Source: Azolla caroliniana (taxonomy: Eukaryota > Polypodiophyta). From it: a DNA stretch of 64,000 nucleotides. Shown here piece by piece: positions 23,952 to 36,308 of this stretch (within the stretch, counting starts at the first letter, position 1; every line of letters begins with the position of its first letter). The stretch is from NCBI GenBank assembly GCA_043228905.1, contig JBHGNT010000026.1, forward strand, positions 434,001-498,000. Reading direction: 5' to 3'. Under the pieces are notes generated by a model. That model saw only the letters and a program-made list of their open reading frames with translations. It was not told the origin of the DNA and did no database searches. The translations under genes and the position numbers were made by a program.

Positions 23952-26637
23952 TGTGATATCGGATTTTTGTGTTCAAACATGCGAATCGAAGCTAACAACG
24001 CTAGCTATGATATGGAATAAAAAAAACAAGATTTTGAAACTCAGGTCAAGAGACATGACGAAAATACCAAATTTGAGGAGGGAGTTGAGAGGAGCCCTTG
24101 AGTAAATTAAAATGTTCATACCTAGTGAGTGTGATATCGCACTTTTGTGTACAAACATGCGAATCGAAGCTAACAACGCTAGCTATGATATGGAATTAAA
24201 AAATCAAGATTTTGAAACTCAGGTCGAGAGACATGACGAAATTACCAAATTTGAGGAGTGAGTTGAGAGGAGCCCTTGAATAATTTAAAATGGTCATACC
24301 TAGCGAGTGTGATATCGGATTTTTGTGTACAAACATGCGAATCGAAGCTAACAACGCTAGCTATGATATGGAATTAAAAAATCAAGAGTTTGAAACTCAG
24401 ATCGAGAGACATGACGAAATTTCCAAATTTCAGGAGGGAGTTGAGAAGAGCTAGGAGGTAAATTATAATGTTCATACCTGGTTCGTGTGATATCGGATTT
24501 TTGTGTTCAAACATTCGAATCGAAGCTAACAACGCTAGCTATGATATGGAATTACAAAATCAAGATTTTGAAACTCCAGTCGAGAGACATGATGAAATTT
24601 CCAAATTTGAGGAGTGACGTTGGAAGAGCGCGTGAGTGAATTAAAATGTTCATACCTGGCTCGTGTGATATCGGATTTTTGTGTTCAAACATGCGAATCG
24701 AAGCTAACAACACTAGCTATGATATGGAATTACAAAATGAAAATTTTGAAACTCAGGTCGAGAGACATGACGAAATTACCAAATTTGAGGAGGGAGTTGA
24801 GAGGGGCCCTTGAGTAAATTAAAATGTTCATACCTAGCGAGTGTGATATCGGATTTTTATGTTCAAACATGCGAATCGAAGCTAACAACGCTAGCTATGA
24901 TATGGAATTACAAAATGAAGATTTTGAAACTCAGGTCGAGAGACATGACGAAATTACCAAATTTGAGGAGGGAGTTGAGAGGGGCCCTTGAGTAAATTAA
25001 AATGTTCATACCTAGCGAGTGTGATATCGGATTTTTGTGTTCAAACATGCGAATCGAAGCTAACAATGCTAGCTATGATATGGAATTAAAAAATCAAGAT
25101 TTTGAAACTCAGGTCGAGAGACATGACGAAATTTCCAAATTTCAGGAGGGAGTTGAGAAGAGCTAGTAGGTAAATTATAATGTTCATACCTGGTTCGTGT
25201 GATATCGGATTATTGTGTTCAAACATGCGAATCGAAGCTAAAAACGCTAGCTATGTTATGGAATAAAAAAAACAAGATTTTGAAACTCAGGTCAAGAGAC
25301 ATGACGAAATTAGCAAATTTGAGGAGTGAGTTGAGAGGAGCCCTTGAGTAAATTAAAATGTTCATACCTAGCGAGTGTGATATCGGCTTTTTGTGTACAA
25401 ACATGCGAATCGAAGCTAACAACGCTAGCTATGATATGGAATTAAAAAATCAAGACTTTGAAACTTACGTCGAGAGATATGACGAAATTAGCAAATTTGA
25501 GGAGGGAGTTGAGAGGAGCCCTTGAGTAAATTAAAATGGTCATACCTAGCGAGTGTGATATCGGATTTTTGTGTACAAACATGCGAATCGAAGCTAACAA
25601 CGCTAGCTATGATATGGAATTACAAAATGAAGATTTTGAAACTCAGGTCGAGAGACATGACGAAATTACCAAATTTGAGGAGGGAGTTGAGAGGGGCCCT
25701 TGAGTAAATTAAAATGTTCATACCTAGCGAGTGTGATATCGGATTTTTGTGTTCAAACATGCGAATCGAAGCTAACAATGCTAGCTATGATATGGAATTA
25801 AAAAATCAAGATTTTGAAACTCAGGTCGAGAGACATGACGAAATTTCCAAATTTCAGGAGGGAGTTGAGAAGAGCTAGTAGGTAAATTATAATGTTCATA
25901 CCTGGTTCGTGTGATATCGGATTTTTGTGTTCAAACATGCGAATCGAAGCTAAAAACGCTAGCTATGATATGGAATTAAAAAATCAAGATTTTGCAACTC
26001 AAGTCGAGAGACATGAAGAAATTACCAAATTTGAGGAGTGAGGTTGGAAGAGCGCGTGAGTGAATTAAAATGTTCATACCTGGCTCGTGTGATATCGGAT
26101 TTTTGTGTTCAAACATGCGAATCGAAGCTAACAACGCTAGCTATGATATGGAATTACAAAATGAAGATTTTGAAACTCAGGTCGAGAGACATGACGAAAT
26201 TACCAAATTTCAGGAGGGAGTTGAGAGGAGCCCTTGAGTAAATTAAAATGTTCATACCTAGCGAGTGTGATATCGCACTTTTGTGTACAAACATGCGAAT
26301 CGAAGCTAACAACGCTAGCTATGATATGGAATTAAAAAATCAAGACTTTGAAACTCAGGTCAAGAGACATGACGAAATTACTAAATTTGAGGAGGGAGTT
26401 GAGAGGGGCCCTTGAGTAAATTAAAATGTTCATACCTGGCTCGTGTGATATCGGATTTTTGTGTTCAAACATGCGAATCGAAGCTAACAACGCTAGCTAT
26501 GATATGGAATAAAAAAAACAAGATTTTGAAACTCAGGTCGAGAGACATGACGAAATTACCAAATTTGAGGAGTGAGTTGAGAGGAGCCCTTGAGTAAATT
26601 AAAATGGTCATACCTAGCGAGTGTGATATCGGCTTTT

Positions 26638-29530
26638 TGTGTACAAACATGCGAATCGAAGCTAACAACGCTAGCTATGATATGGAATTACAAAATGAAG
26701 ATTTTGAAACTCAGGTCGAGAGACATGACGAAATTACCAAATTTGAGGAGGGAGTTGAGAGGGGCCCTTGAGTAAATTAAAATGTTCATACCTAACGAGT
26801 GTGATATCGGATTTTTGTGTTCAAACATGCGAATCGAAGCTAACAATGCTAGCTATGATAGGGAATTAAAAAATCAAGATTTTGAAACTCAGGTCGAGAG
26901 ACATGACGAAATTTCCAAATTTCAGGAGGGAGTTGAGAAGAGCTAGTAGGTAAATTATAATGTTCATACCTGGTTCGTGTGATATCGGATTTTTGTGTTC
27001 AAACATGCGAATCGAAGCTAAAAACGCTAGCTATGATATGGAATTAAAAAATCAAGATTTTGCAACTCAAGTCGAGAGACATGAAGAAATTACCAAATTT
27101 GAGGAGTGAGGTTGGAAGAGCGCGTGAGTGAATTAAAATGTTCATACCTGGCTCGTGTGATATCGGATTTTTGTGTTCAAACATGCGAATCGAAGCTAAC
27201 AACGCTAGCTATGATATGGAATAAAAAAAACAAGATTTTGAAACTCAGGTCAAGAGACATGACGAAAATACCAAATTTGAGGAGGGAGTTGAGAGGAGCC
27301 CTTGAGTAAATTAAAATGTTCATACCTAGTGAGTGTGATATCGCACTTTTGTGTACAAACATGCGAATCGAAGCTAACAACGCTAGCTATGATATGGAAT
27401 TAAAAAATCAAGATTTTGAAACTCAGGTCGAGAGACATGACGAAATTACCAAATTTGAGGAGTGAGTTGAGAGGAGCCCTTGAATAATTTAAAATGGTCA
27501 TACCTAGCGAGTGTGATATCGGATTTTTGTGTACAAACATGCGAATCGAAGCTAACAACGCTAGCTATGATATGGAATTAAAAAATCAAGAGTTTGAAAC
27601 TCAGATCGAGAGACATGACGAAATTTCCAAATTTCAGGAGGGAGTTGAGAAGAGCTAGGAGGTAAATTATAATGTTCATACCTGGTTCGTGTGATATCGG
27701 ATTTTTGTGTTCAAACATTCGAATCGAAGCTAACAACGCTAGCTATGATATGGAATTACAAAATCAAGATTTTGAAACTCCAGTCGAGAGACATGATGAA
27801 ATTTCCAAATTTGAGGAGTGACGTTGGAAGAGCGCGTGAGTGAATTAAAATGTTCATACCTGGCTCGTGTGATATCGGATTTTTGTGTTCAAACATGCGA
27901 ATCGAAGCTAACAACACTAGCTATGATATGGAATTACAAAATGAAAATTTTGAAACTCAGGTCGAGAGACATGACGAAATTACCAAATTTGAGGAGGGAG
28001 TTGAGAGGGGCCCTTGAGTAAATTAAAATGTTCATACCTAGCGAGTGTGATATCGGATTTTTATGTTCAAACATGCGAATCGAAGCTAACAACGCTAGCT
28101 ATGATATGGAATTACAAAATGAAGATTTTGAAACTCAGGTCGAGAGACATGACGAAATTACCAAATTTGAGGAGGGAGTTGAGAGGGGCCCTTGAGTAAA
28201 TTAAAATGTTCATACCTAGCGAGTGTGATATCGGATTTTTGTGTTCAAACATGCGAATCGAAGCTAACAATGCTAGCTATGATATGGAATTAAAAAATCA
28301 AGATTTTGAAACTCAGGTCGAGAGACATGACGAAATTTCCAAATTTCAGGAGGGAGTTGAGAAGAGCTAGTAGGTAAATTATAATGTTCATACCTGGTTC
28401 GTGTGATATCGGATTATTGTGTTCAAACATGCGAATCGAAGCTAAAAACGCTAGCTATGATATGGAATTAAAAAATCAAGATTTTGCAACTCAAGTCGAG
28501 AGACATGAAGAAATTACCAAATTTGAGGAGTGAGGTTGGAAGAGCGCGTGAGTGAATTAAAATGTTCATACCTGGCTCGTGTGATATCGGATTTTTGTGT
28601 TCAAACATGCGAATCGAAGCTAACAACGCTAGCTATGTTATGGAATAAAAAAAACAAGATTTTGAAACTCAGGTCAAGAGACATGACGAAATTAGCAAAT
28701 TTGAGGAGTGAGTTGAGAGGAGCCCTTGAGTAAATTAAAATGTTCATACCTAGCGAGTGTGATATCGGCTTTTTGTGTACAAACATGCGAATCGAAGCTA
28801 ACAACGCTAGCTATGATATGGAATTAAAAAATCAAGACTTTGAAACTTACGTCGAGAGATATGACGAAATTAGCAAATTTGAGGAGGGAGTTGAGAGGAG
28901 CCCTTGAGTAAATTAAAATGGTCATACCTAGCGAGTGTGATATCGGATTTTTGTGTACAAACATGCGAATCGAAGCTAACAACGCTAGCTATGATATGGA
29001 ATTACAAAATGAAGATTTTGAAACTCAGGTCGAGAGACATGACGAAATTACCAAATTTGAGGAGGGAGTTGAGAGGGGCCCTTGAGTAAATTAAAATGTT
29101 CATACCTAGCGAGTGTTATATCGGATTTTTGTGTTCAAACATGCGAATCGAAGCTAACAATGCTAGCTATGATATGGAATTAAAAAATCAAGATTTTGAA
29201 ACTCAGGTCGAGAGACATGACGAAATTTCCAAATTTCAGGAGGGAGTTGAGAAGAGCTAGTAGGTAAATTATAATGTTCATACCTGGTTCGTGTGATATC
29301 GGATTTTTGTGTTCAAACATGCGAATCGAAGCTAAAAACGCTAGCTATGATATGGAATTAAAAAATCAAGATTTTGCAACTCAAGTCGAGAGACATGAAG
29401 AAATTACCAAATTTGAGGGGTGAGGTTGGAAGAGCGCGTGAGTGAATTAAAATGTTCATACCTGGCTCGTGTGATATCGGATTTTTGTGTTCAAACATGC
29501 GAATCGAAGCTAACAACGCTAGCTATGATA
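26638..29530 (+). repeat. 18-mer HOR copy 3, rearranged
   Basis: Follows copy two at +3204 bp to about 28,430, then at +3382 bp (one extra monomer), then switches. The extra monomer separates GCTAAAAACGCTAGCTATG (28440) from TATGTTATGGAAT (28630), two halves that are fused in copies one and two. Unequal exchange by one monomer accounts for this, either a loss in copies one and two or a gain here. The switch to the next block lies between about 29,175 and 29,530. Confidence 0.8.
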
Positions 29531-30872
29531 TGGAATAAAAAAAACAAGATTTTGAAACTCAGGTCAAGAGACATGACGAAAATACCAAATTTGAGGAGGG
29601 AGTTGAGAGGAGCCCTTGAGTAAATTAAAATGTTCATACCTAGTGAGTGTGATATCGCACTTTTGTGTACAAACATGCGAATCGAAGCTAACAACGCTAG
29701 CTATGATATGGAATTAAAAAATCAAGATTTTGAAACTCAGGTCGAGAGACATGACGAAATTACCAAATTTGAGGAGTGAGTTGAGAGGAGCCCTTGAATA
29801 ATTTAAAATGGTCATACCTAGCGAGTGTGATATCGGATTTTTGTGTACAAACATGCGAATCGAAGCTAACAACGCTAGCTATGATATGGAATTAAAAAAT
29901 CAAGAGTTTGAAACTCAGATCGAGAGACATGACGAAATTTCCAAATTTCAGGAGGGAGTTGAGAAGAGCTAGGAGGTAAATTATAATGTTCATACCTGGT
30001 TCGTGTGATATCGGATTTTTGTGTTCAAACATTCGAATCGAAGCTAACAACGCTAGCTATGATATGGAATTACAAAATCAAGATTTTGAAACTCCAGTCG
30101 AGAGACATGATGAAATTTCCAAATTTGAGGAGTGACGTTGGAAGAGCGCGTGAGTGAATTAAAATGTTCATACCTGGCTCGTGTGATATCGGATTTTTGT
30201 GTTCAAACATGCGAATCGAAGCTAACAACACTAGCTATGATATGGAATTACAAAATGAAAATTTTGAAACTCAGGTCGAGAGACATGACGAAATTACCAA
30301 ATTTGAGGAGGGAGTTGAGAGGGGCCCTTGAGTAAATTAAAATGTTCATACCTAGCGAGTGTGATATCGGATTTTTATGTTCAAACATGCGAATCGAAGC
30401 TAACAACGCTAGCTATGATATGGAATTACAAAATGAAGATTTTGAAACTCAGGTCGAGAGACATGACGAAATTACCAAATTTGAGGAGGGAGTTGAGAGG
30501 GGCCCTTGAGTAAATTAAAATGTTCATACCTAGCGAGTGTGATATCGGATTTTTGTGTTCAAACATGCGAATCGAAGCTAACAATGCTAGCTATGATATG
30601 GAATTAAAAAATCAAGATTTTGAAACTCAGGTCGAGAGACATGACGAAATTTCCAAATTTCAGGAGGGAGTTGAGAAGAGCTAGTAGGTAAATTATAATG
30701 TTCATACCTGGTTCGTGTGATATCGGATTATTGTGTTCAAACATGCGAATCGAAGCTAAAAACGCTAGCTATGATATGGAATTAAAAAATCAAGATTTTG
30801 CAACTCAAGTCGAGAGACATGAAGAAATTACCAAATTTGAGGGGTGAGGTTGGAAGAGCGCGTGAGTGAATT
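29531..30872 (+). repeat. 18-mer HOR copy 4, partial
   Basis: Matches 27217-28558 at a spacing of 2314 bp (13 monomers), so five monomers of the HOR were skipped by unequal exchange. A GAGGGGTGAGG marker (29417 and 30841, eight monomers apart) is shared by the last two type B-C junctions and absent from other copies. It ends at 30,872, where type C leads into a type A start instead of CCTGGCTCG. Confidence 0.8.
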
Positions 30873-32224
30873 AAAATGGTCATACCTAGCGAGTGTGATA
30901 TCGGATTTTTGTGTACAAACATGCGAATCGAAGCTAACAACGCTAGCTATGATATGGAATTACAAAATCAAGATTTTGAAACTCAGGTCGAGAGACATGA
31001 CGAAATTACCAAATTTGAGGAGTGAGTTGAGAGGAGCCCTTGAGTAAATTAAAATGGTCATACCTAGCGAGTGTGATATCGGATTTTTGTGTACAAACAT
31101 GCGAATCGAAGCTAACAACGCTAGCTATGATATGGAATTAAAAAATCAAGATTTTGAAACTTACGTCGAGAGATATGACGAAATTAGCAAATTTGAGGAG
31201 TGAGTTGAGAGGAGCCCTTGAGTAAATTAAAATGGTCATACCTAGCGAGTGTGATATCGGATTTTTGTGTACAAACATGCGAATCGAAGCTAACAACGCT
31301 AGCTATGATATGGAATTACAAAATGAAGATTTTGAAACTCAGGTCGAGAGACATGACGAAATTACCAAATTTGAGGAGGGAGTTGAGAGGGGCCCTTGAG
31401 TAAATTAAAATGTTCATACCTAGCGAGTGTGATATCGGATTTTTGTGTTCAAACATGCGAATCGAAGCTAACAATGCTAGCTATGATAGGGAATTAAAAA
31501 ATCAAGATTTTGAAACTCAGGTCGAGAGACATGACGAAATTTCCAAATTTCAGGAGGGAGTTGAGAAGAGCTAGTAGGTAAATTATAATGTTCATACCTG
31601 GTTCGTGTGATATCGGATTTTTGTGTTCAAACATGCGAATCGAAGCTAAAAACGCTAGCTATGATATGGAATTAAAAAATCAAGATTTTGCAACTCAAGT
31701 CGAGAGACATGAAAAAATTACCAAATTTGAGGAGTGAGGTTGGAAGAGCGCGTGAGTGAATTAAAATGTTCATACCTGGCTCGTGTGATATCGGATTTCT
31801 GTGTTCAAACATGCGAATCGAAGCTAACCACGCTAGCTATGATATGGAATAAAAAAATCAAGATTTTGAAACTCAGGTCAAGAGACATGACGAAAATACC
31901 AAATTTCAGGAGGGAGTTGAGAGGAGCCCTTGAGTAAATTAAAATGTTCATACCTAGCGAGTGTGATATCGCACTTTTGTGTACAAACATGCGAATCGAA
32001 GCTAACAACGCTAGCTATGATATGGAATTAAAAAATCAAGATTTTGAAACTCAGGTCGAGAGACATGACGAAATTACCAAATTTGAGGAGTGAGTTGAGA
32101 GGAGCCCTTGAATAATTTAAAATGGTCATACCTAGCGAGTGTGATATCGGATTTTTGTGTACAAACATGCGAATCGAAGCTAACAACGCTAGCTATGATA
32201 TGGAATTAAAAAATCAAGATTTTG

Positions 32225-34190
32225 AAACTCAGGTCGAGAGACATGACGAAATTACCAAATTTGAGGAGTGAGTTGAGAGGAGCCCTTGAGTAAATTAAAA
32301 TGGTCATACCTAGCGAGTGTGATATCGGATTTTTGTGTACAAACATGCGAATCGAAGCTAACAACGCTAGCTATGATATGGAATTAAAAAATCAAGATTT
32401 TGAAACTCAAGTCGAGAGACATGAAGAAATTACCAAATTTGAGGAGTGAGGTTGGAAGAGCGCGTGAGTGAATTAAAATGTTCATACCTGGCTCGTGTGA
32501 TATCGGATTTTTGTGTTCAAACATGCGAATCGAAGCTAACAACGCTAGCTATGATATGGAATAAGAAAAACAAGATTTTGAAACTCAGGTCAAGAGACAT
32601 GACGAAATTAGCAAATTTGAGGAGTGATTTCAGAGGAGCCCTTGAGTAAATTAAAATGTTCATACCTAGCGAGTGTGATATCGGCTTTTTGTGTACAAAC
32701 ATGCGAATCGAAGCTAACAACGCTAGCTATGATATGGAATTAAAAAATCAAGACTTTGAAACTCAGGTCAAGAGACATGACGAAATTACTAAATTTGAGG
32801 AGGGAGTTGAGAGGGGCCCTTGAGTAAATTAAAATGTTCATACCTGGCTCGTGTGATATCGGATTTTTGTGTTCAAACATGCGAATCGAAGCTAACAACG
32901 CTAGCTATGATATGGAATAAAAAAAACAAGATTTTGAAACTCAGGTCAAGAGACATGACGAAATTAGCAAATTTGAGGAGTGAGTTGAGAGGAGCCCTTG
33001 AGTAAATTAAAATGTTCATACCTAGCGAGTGTGATATCGGCTTTTTGTGTACAAACATGCGAATCGAAGCTAACAACGCTAGCTATGATATGGAATTAAA
33101 AAATCAAGACTTTGAAACTTACGTCGAGAGATATGACGAAATTAGCAAATTTGAGGAGGGAGTTGAGAGGAGCCCTTAAGTAAATTAAAATGGTCATACC
33201 TAGCGAGTGTGATATCGGATTTTTGTGTACAAACATGCGAATCGAAGCTAACAACGCTAGCTATGATATGGAATTACAAAATGAAGATTTTGAAACTCAG
33301 GTCGAGAGACATGACGAAATTACCAAATTTGAGGAGGGAGTTGAGAGGGGCCCTTGAGTAAATTAAAATGTTCATACCTAGCGAGTGTGATATCGGATTT
33401 TTGTGTTCAAACATGCGAATCGAAGCTAACAATGCTAGCTATGATATGGAATTAAAAAATCAAGATTTTGAAACTCAGGTCGAGAGACATGACGAAATTT
33501 CCAAATTTCAGGAGGGAGTTGAGAAGAGCTAGTAGGTAAATTATAATGTTCATACCTGGTTCGTGTGATATCGGATTTTTGTGTTCAAACATGCGAATCG
33601 AAGCTAAAAACGCTAGCTATGATATGGAATTAAAAAATCAAGATTTTGCAACTCAAGTCGAGAGACATGAAGAAATTACCAAATTTGAGGAGTGAGGTTG
33701 GAAGAGCGCGTGAGTGAATTAAAATGTTCATACCTGGCTCGTGTGATATCGGATTTTTGTGTTCAAACATGCGAATCGAAGCTAACAACGCTAGCTATGT
33801 TATGGAATAAAAAAAACAAGATTTTGAAACTCAGGTCAAGAGACATGACGAAATTAGCAAATTTGAGGAGTGATTTCAGAGGAGCCCTTGAGTAAATTAA
33901 AATGTTCATACCTAGCGAGTGTGATATCGGCTTTTTGTGTACAAACATGCGAATCGAAGCTAACAACGCTAGCTATGATATGGAATTAAAAAATCAAGAC
34001 TTTGAAACTCAGGTCAAGAGACATGACGAAATTACTAAATTTGAGGAGGGAGTTGAGAGGGGCCCTTGAGTAAATTAAAATGGTCATACCTAGCTGGTGT
34101 GATATCGGATTTTTGTGTTCAAACATGCGAATCGAAGCTAACAACGCTAGCTACGACATGGAATAAAAAAAAACAAGATTTTGAAACTCA
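32225..34190 (+). repeat. Mosaic monomers between HOR blocks
   Basis: Units of types A, B and C in mixed order. Two segments near 32,450-32,800 and 33,690-34,050 share TGATTTCAGAGGAGCCC in place of TGAGTTGAG, a variant that also marks the following 2119-bp HOR. The GGAATAAGAAAAAC variant near 32,561 is private. Nothing other than satellite is present. Confidence 0.78.
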
Positions 34191-36308
34191 GGTCAAGAGA
34201 CATGACGAAATTAGCAAATTTGAGGAGTGAGTTGAGAGGAGCCCTTGAGTAAATTAAAATGTTCATACATAGCGAGTGTGATATCGGATTTTTGTGTACA
34301 AACATGCGAATCGAAGCTAACAATGCTAGCTATGATATGGAATTAAAAAATCAAGATTTTGAAACTCAGGTCGAGAGACATGACGAAATTACCAAATTTG
34401 AGGAGGGGGTTGAGAGGGGCCCTTGAGTAAATTAAAATGTTCATACCTAGCTCGTGTGATATCGGATTTTTGTGTTCAAACATGCGAATCGAAGCTAACA
34501 ACGCTAGCTATGATATGGAATAAAAAAAACAAGATTTTGAAACTCAGGTCGAGAGACATGACGAAATTACCAAATTTGAGGAGTGAGTTGAGAGGAGCCC
34601 TTGAGTAAATTAAAATGGTCATACCTAGCGAGTGTGATATCGGATTTTTGTGTACAAACATGCGAATCGAAGCTAACAACGCTAGCTATGATATGGAATT
34701 AAAAAATCAAGATTTTGAAACTTACGTCGAGAGATATGACGAAATTAGCAAATTTGAGGAGTGAGTTGAGAGGAGCCCTTGAGTAAATTAAAATGGTCAT
34801 ACCTAGCGAGTGTGATATCGGATTTTTGTGTTCAAACATGCGAATCTAAGCTAACAACGCTAGCTATGATATGGAATTAAAAAATCAAGATTTTGAAACT
34901 CAGGTCGAGAGATATGACGAAATTAGCAAATTTGAGGAGTGAGTTGAGAGGAGCCCTTGAGTAAATTAAAATGGTCATACCTAGCGAGTGTGATATCGGA
35001 TTTTTGTGTACAAACATGCGAATCGAAGCTAACAACGCTAGCTATGATATGGAATTACAAAATGAAGATTTTGAAACTCAGGTCGAGAGACATGACGAAA
35101 TTACCAAATTTGAGGAGGGAGTTGAGAGGGGCCCTTGAGTAAATTAAAATGTTCATACCTAGCGAGTGTGATATCGGATTTTTGTGTTCAAACATGCGAA
35201 TCGAAGCTAACAATGCTAGCTATGATATGGAATTAAAAAATCAAGATTTTGAAACTCAGGTCGAGAGACATGACGAAATTTCCAAATTTCAGGAGGGAGT
35301 TGAGAAGAGCTAGTAGGTAAATTATAATGTTCATACCTGGTTCGTGTGATATCAGATTTCTGTGTTCAAACATGCGAATCGAAGCTAAAAACGCTAGCTA
35401 TGATATGGCATTAAAAAATCAAGATTTTGCAACTCAAGTCGAGAGACATGAAGAAATTACCAAATTTGAGGAGTGAGTGAATTAAAATGTTCATACCTGG
35501 CTCGGGTGATATCGGATTTTTGTGTTCAAACATGCGAATCGAAGCTAACAACGCTAGCTATGATATGGAATAAAAAAAACAAGATTTTGAAACTCAGGTC
35601 CAGAGACATGACGAAATTAGCAAATTTGAGGAGTGATTTCAGAGGAGCCCTTGAGTAAATTAAAATGTTCATACCTAGCGAGTGTGATATCGGCTTTTTG
35701 TGTACAAACATGCGAATCGAAGCTAACAACGCTAGCTATGATATGGAATTAAAAAATCAAGACTTTGAAACTCAGGTCAAGAGACATGACGAAATTACTA
35801 AATTTCAGGAGGGGGTTGAGAGGGGCCCTTGAGTAAATTAAAATGTTCATACCTAGCTCGTGTGATATCGGATTTTTGTGTTCAAACATGCGAATCGAAG
35901 CTAACAACGCTAGCTACGACATGGAATAAAAAAAAACAAGATTTTGAAACTCAGGTCAAGAGACATGACGAAATTAGCAAATTTGAGGAGTGAGTTGAGA
36001 GGAGCCCTTGAGTAAATTAAAATGTTCATACATAGCGAGTGTGATATCGGATTTTTGTGTACAAACATGCGAATCGAAGCTAACAACGCTAGCTATGATA
36101 TGGAATTAAAAAATCAAGATTTTGAAACTCAGGTCGAGAGACATGACGAAATTTCCAAATTTCAGGAGGGGGTTGAGAGGGGCCCTTGAGTAAATTAAAA
36201 TGTTCATACCTAGCTCGTGTGATATCGGATTTTTGTGTTCAAACATGCGAATCGAAGCTAACAACGCTAGCTATGATATGGAATAAAAAAAACAAGATTT
36301 TGAAACTC
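34190..36308 (+). repeat. 12-mer HOR copy 1, 2119 bp
   Basis: First of two adjacent copies with a period of 2119 bp, which is 12 x 178 minus 18 plus 1. The -18 is the deletion at 35,472 and the +1 an extra A near 35,925. Markers include GAATCTAAGC with GAGATATGACG, ATATCAGATTTCTG, ATATGGCATTAAA, CTCGGGTGATATC, GTCCAGAGACATG, TGATTTCAGAGG and CGACATGG with nine A. It ends where the next copy begins with GTCAAGAGACATG. Confidence 0.85.
35472..35476 (+). repeat. 18-bp deletion between GTGAG repeats, copy 1
   Basis: The type C segment normally has two GTGAG repeats 18 bp apart, one at the end of the purine block and one after GAGCGC. Here only one GTGAG remains and the intervening 13 bases are gone. 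This is the outcome expected from slippage or microhomology-mediated deletion. Identical junctions occur at 37,592 and 41,669, each within a copy of the 2119-bp HOR, so one event was amplified. Confidence 0.92.

Larger units (their letters stand above)
23434..26637 (+). repeat. 18-mer HOR copy 2, 3204 bp
   Basis: Second full copy. I saw no difference between this copy and the first ~1.8 kb of copy three when reading markers unit by unit, which implies a very recent duplication. It shares with copy one the fused unit near 25240 in which GCTAAAAACGCTAGCTATG runs directly into TTATGGAATAAAA, a junction explained under copy three. Confidence 0.88.
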
